Source: Tropicibacter oceani (GTDB lineage Bacteria; Pseudomonadota; Alphaproteobacteria; Rhodobacterales; Rhodobacteraceae). From it: a stretch of DNA of 64,000 nucleotides. The stretch lies in the NCBI RefSeq assembly GCF_029958925.1, contig NZ_CP124616.1:558001-622000 (forward strand), in the 5' to 3' direction. Numbering within the stretch: the first letter of the stretch is position 1; each line of letters starts with the position of its first letter. Shown in pieces: positions 63,545 to 64,000 of this stretch. The notes under the pieces were generated by a model that saw nothing but the letters and a program-made list of their open reading frames with translations, ran no database searches and was not told the DNA's origin. Made by a program: the position numbers and the translations under genes.

Positions 63545-64000
63545 CACGCGGCCTCCCGCCGGACCATGCAGCCACCCAGGAACCCGCCCTGCCCGACCGA
63601 CAACAGCGCTGCCTCGGGGCAGCGGGTGCCGCGCACCCGGTCCAGCATCGACACCGCGTCAACGGTATAGCAGTGGCCCTGGTCAGGCAGCAGATCCAGC
63701 CAGATGCGATCCCGGTCGATCCCGGTCTGCTTGGCATAAAGCGTCCAGCTGAGCCGGTTGACGTTGTGCGGCAGGATCGGCGCATCGCTGGCTACGTCAA
63801 ACCCGGTGCCGTCCAGGATCGCATTGACCAGCGCCGTATGCTCGGCGTTGAAGGCCGCGCTTTGGGCGGCGGTGCCAAAGCGGCCCGCGTAGTGCTGCGA
63901 ACAGGTCTTCAGCCAGATGTTGTCGATCTGCGTGCCGCCCGCTTCGCCGTCCAGCAACAGCGCGCAATAGGCATCACCGATCGCCGTCACGCCAGGGGCA
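63544..64000 (-). CDS. second KASIII-like protein, C-terminal part (cut by window edge)
   Basis: The frame is open to the window edge, so only about 151 C-terminal residues are seen, and the start is outside. Features of the thiolase fold: GDAYCALLLDG at the edge, LPHNVNRLSW with the His, and DQGHCYTVDA, where GHC again replaces the FabH GNT. The shared departure with the neighbour at 62594 shows they are related members of one subgroup. Its stop overlaps the next ATG (TGATG). The operon continues to the right beyond the window. Confidence 0.8.
   Translation of the reverse strand, partial: APGVTAIGDAYCALLLDGEAGGTQIDNIWLKTCSQHYAGRFGTAAQSAAFNAEHTALVNAILDGTGFDVASDAPILPHNVNRLSWTLYAKQTGIDRDRIWLDLLPDQGHCYTVDAVSMLDRVRGTRCPEAALLSVGQGGFLGGCMVRREAA

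Overview
The window is high-GC alphaproteobacterial chromosome, most likely from a marine Roseobacter-group member of the Rhodobacteraceae. This rests on gene content: a Hint_2-domain protein, LrgAB, YjbH/YjbF/Wza, stand-alone KdsD-KdsB-KdsA, and dense ATGA-coupled operons. No rRNA, tRNA, CRISPR, integrase or insertion sequence was seen.

Layout. (1) 1-6464: leuA behind a leucine-rich leader peptide and hairpin (probable attenuation), a PhnA-domain protein, a 2-hydroxyacid dehydrogenase-lrgA-lrgB operon, a small exported SH3-like protein and a Hint-domain protein. (2) 6605-12402: a second copy of UDP-glucose dehydrogenase, a Wzc-type BY-kinase/co-polymerase and a beta-helix protein; then an HpcH-type aldolase. 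(3) 13406-22120: four minus-strand genes for exported, cysteine-rich, peptidoglycan-binding and propeller proteins of unknown function. Beside them lie a RoxA-like dihaem cytochrome, a LuxR-type regulator and a secreted subtilase. (4) 26837-31526: yjbH, yjbF, a YjbE/GfcA-like small exported protein and wza, the envelope export part of a capsule or exopolysaccharide system. (5) 31527-32109: terminators flanking a 35-copy heptanucleotide tandem array. (6) 32110-40569: the polysaccharide operons (initiating sugar transferase, GT4, EpsG/Wzy-like polymerase, PP-loop amidotransferase-like enzyme, Wzx flippase, UDP-glucuronate 4-epimerase, UDP-glucose dehydrogenase). (7) 40726-48732: the Kdo genes kdsD-kdsB-kdsA, phosphomannomutase, tex and manC. 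Together regions 2 and 4-7 form a Wzx/Wzy polysaccharide locus able to make UDP-GlcA, UDP-GalA, GDP-mannose and CMP-Kdo.

(8) 48748-64000 is a separate accessory region: a phosphopantetheinyl transferase, a MacAB/DevBCA-like exporter (adaptor, ATPase, two permeases), a membrane-anchored AraC regulator, and a tightly coupled operon that runs off the right edge. In transcription order this operon encodes a KASIII-like enzyme (partial), a second KASIII-like enzyme, an acyl-CoA/ACP ligase, a P450, a carrier protein, an adenylation enzyme, a second P450 and a second adenylation enzyme. It looks like an undescribed small-molecule cluster built from discrete NRPS-like parts. Both P450s lack the usual I-helix acid-alcohol pair, and both KAS-like proteins share a Gly-His-Cys where Gly-Asn-Thr is usual.

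The most striking structural feature is an exact direct repeat of 1,368 bp (6633-8000 and 39269-40636) carrying UDP-glucose dehydrogenase and flanking most of the polysaccharide and surface-protein region.
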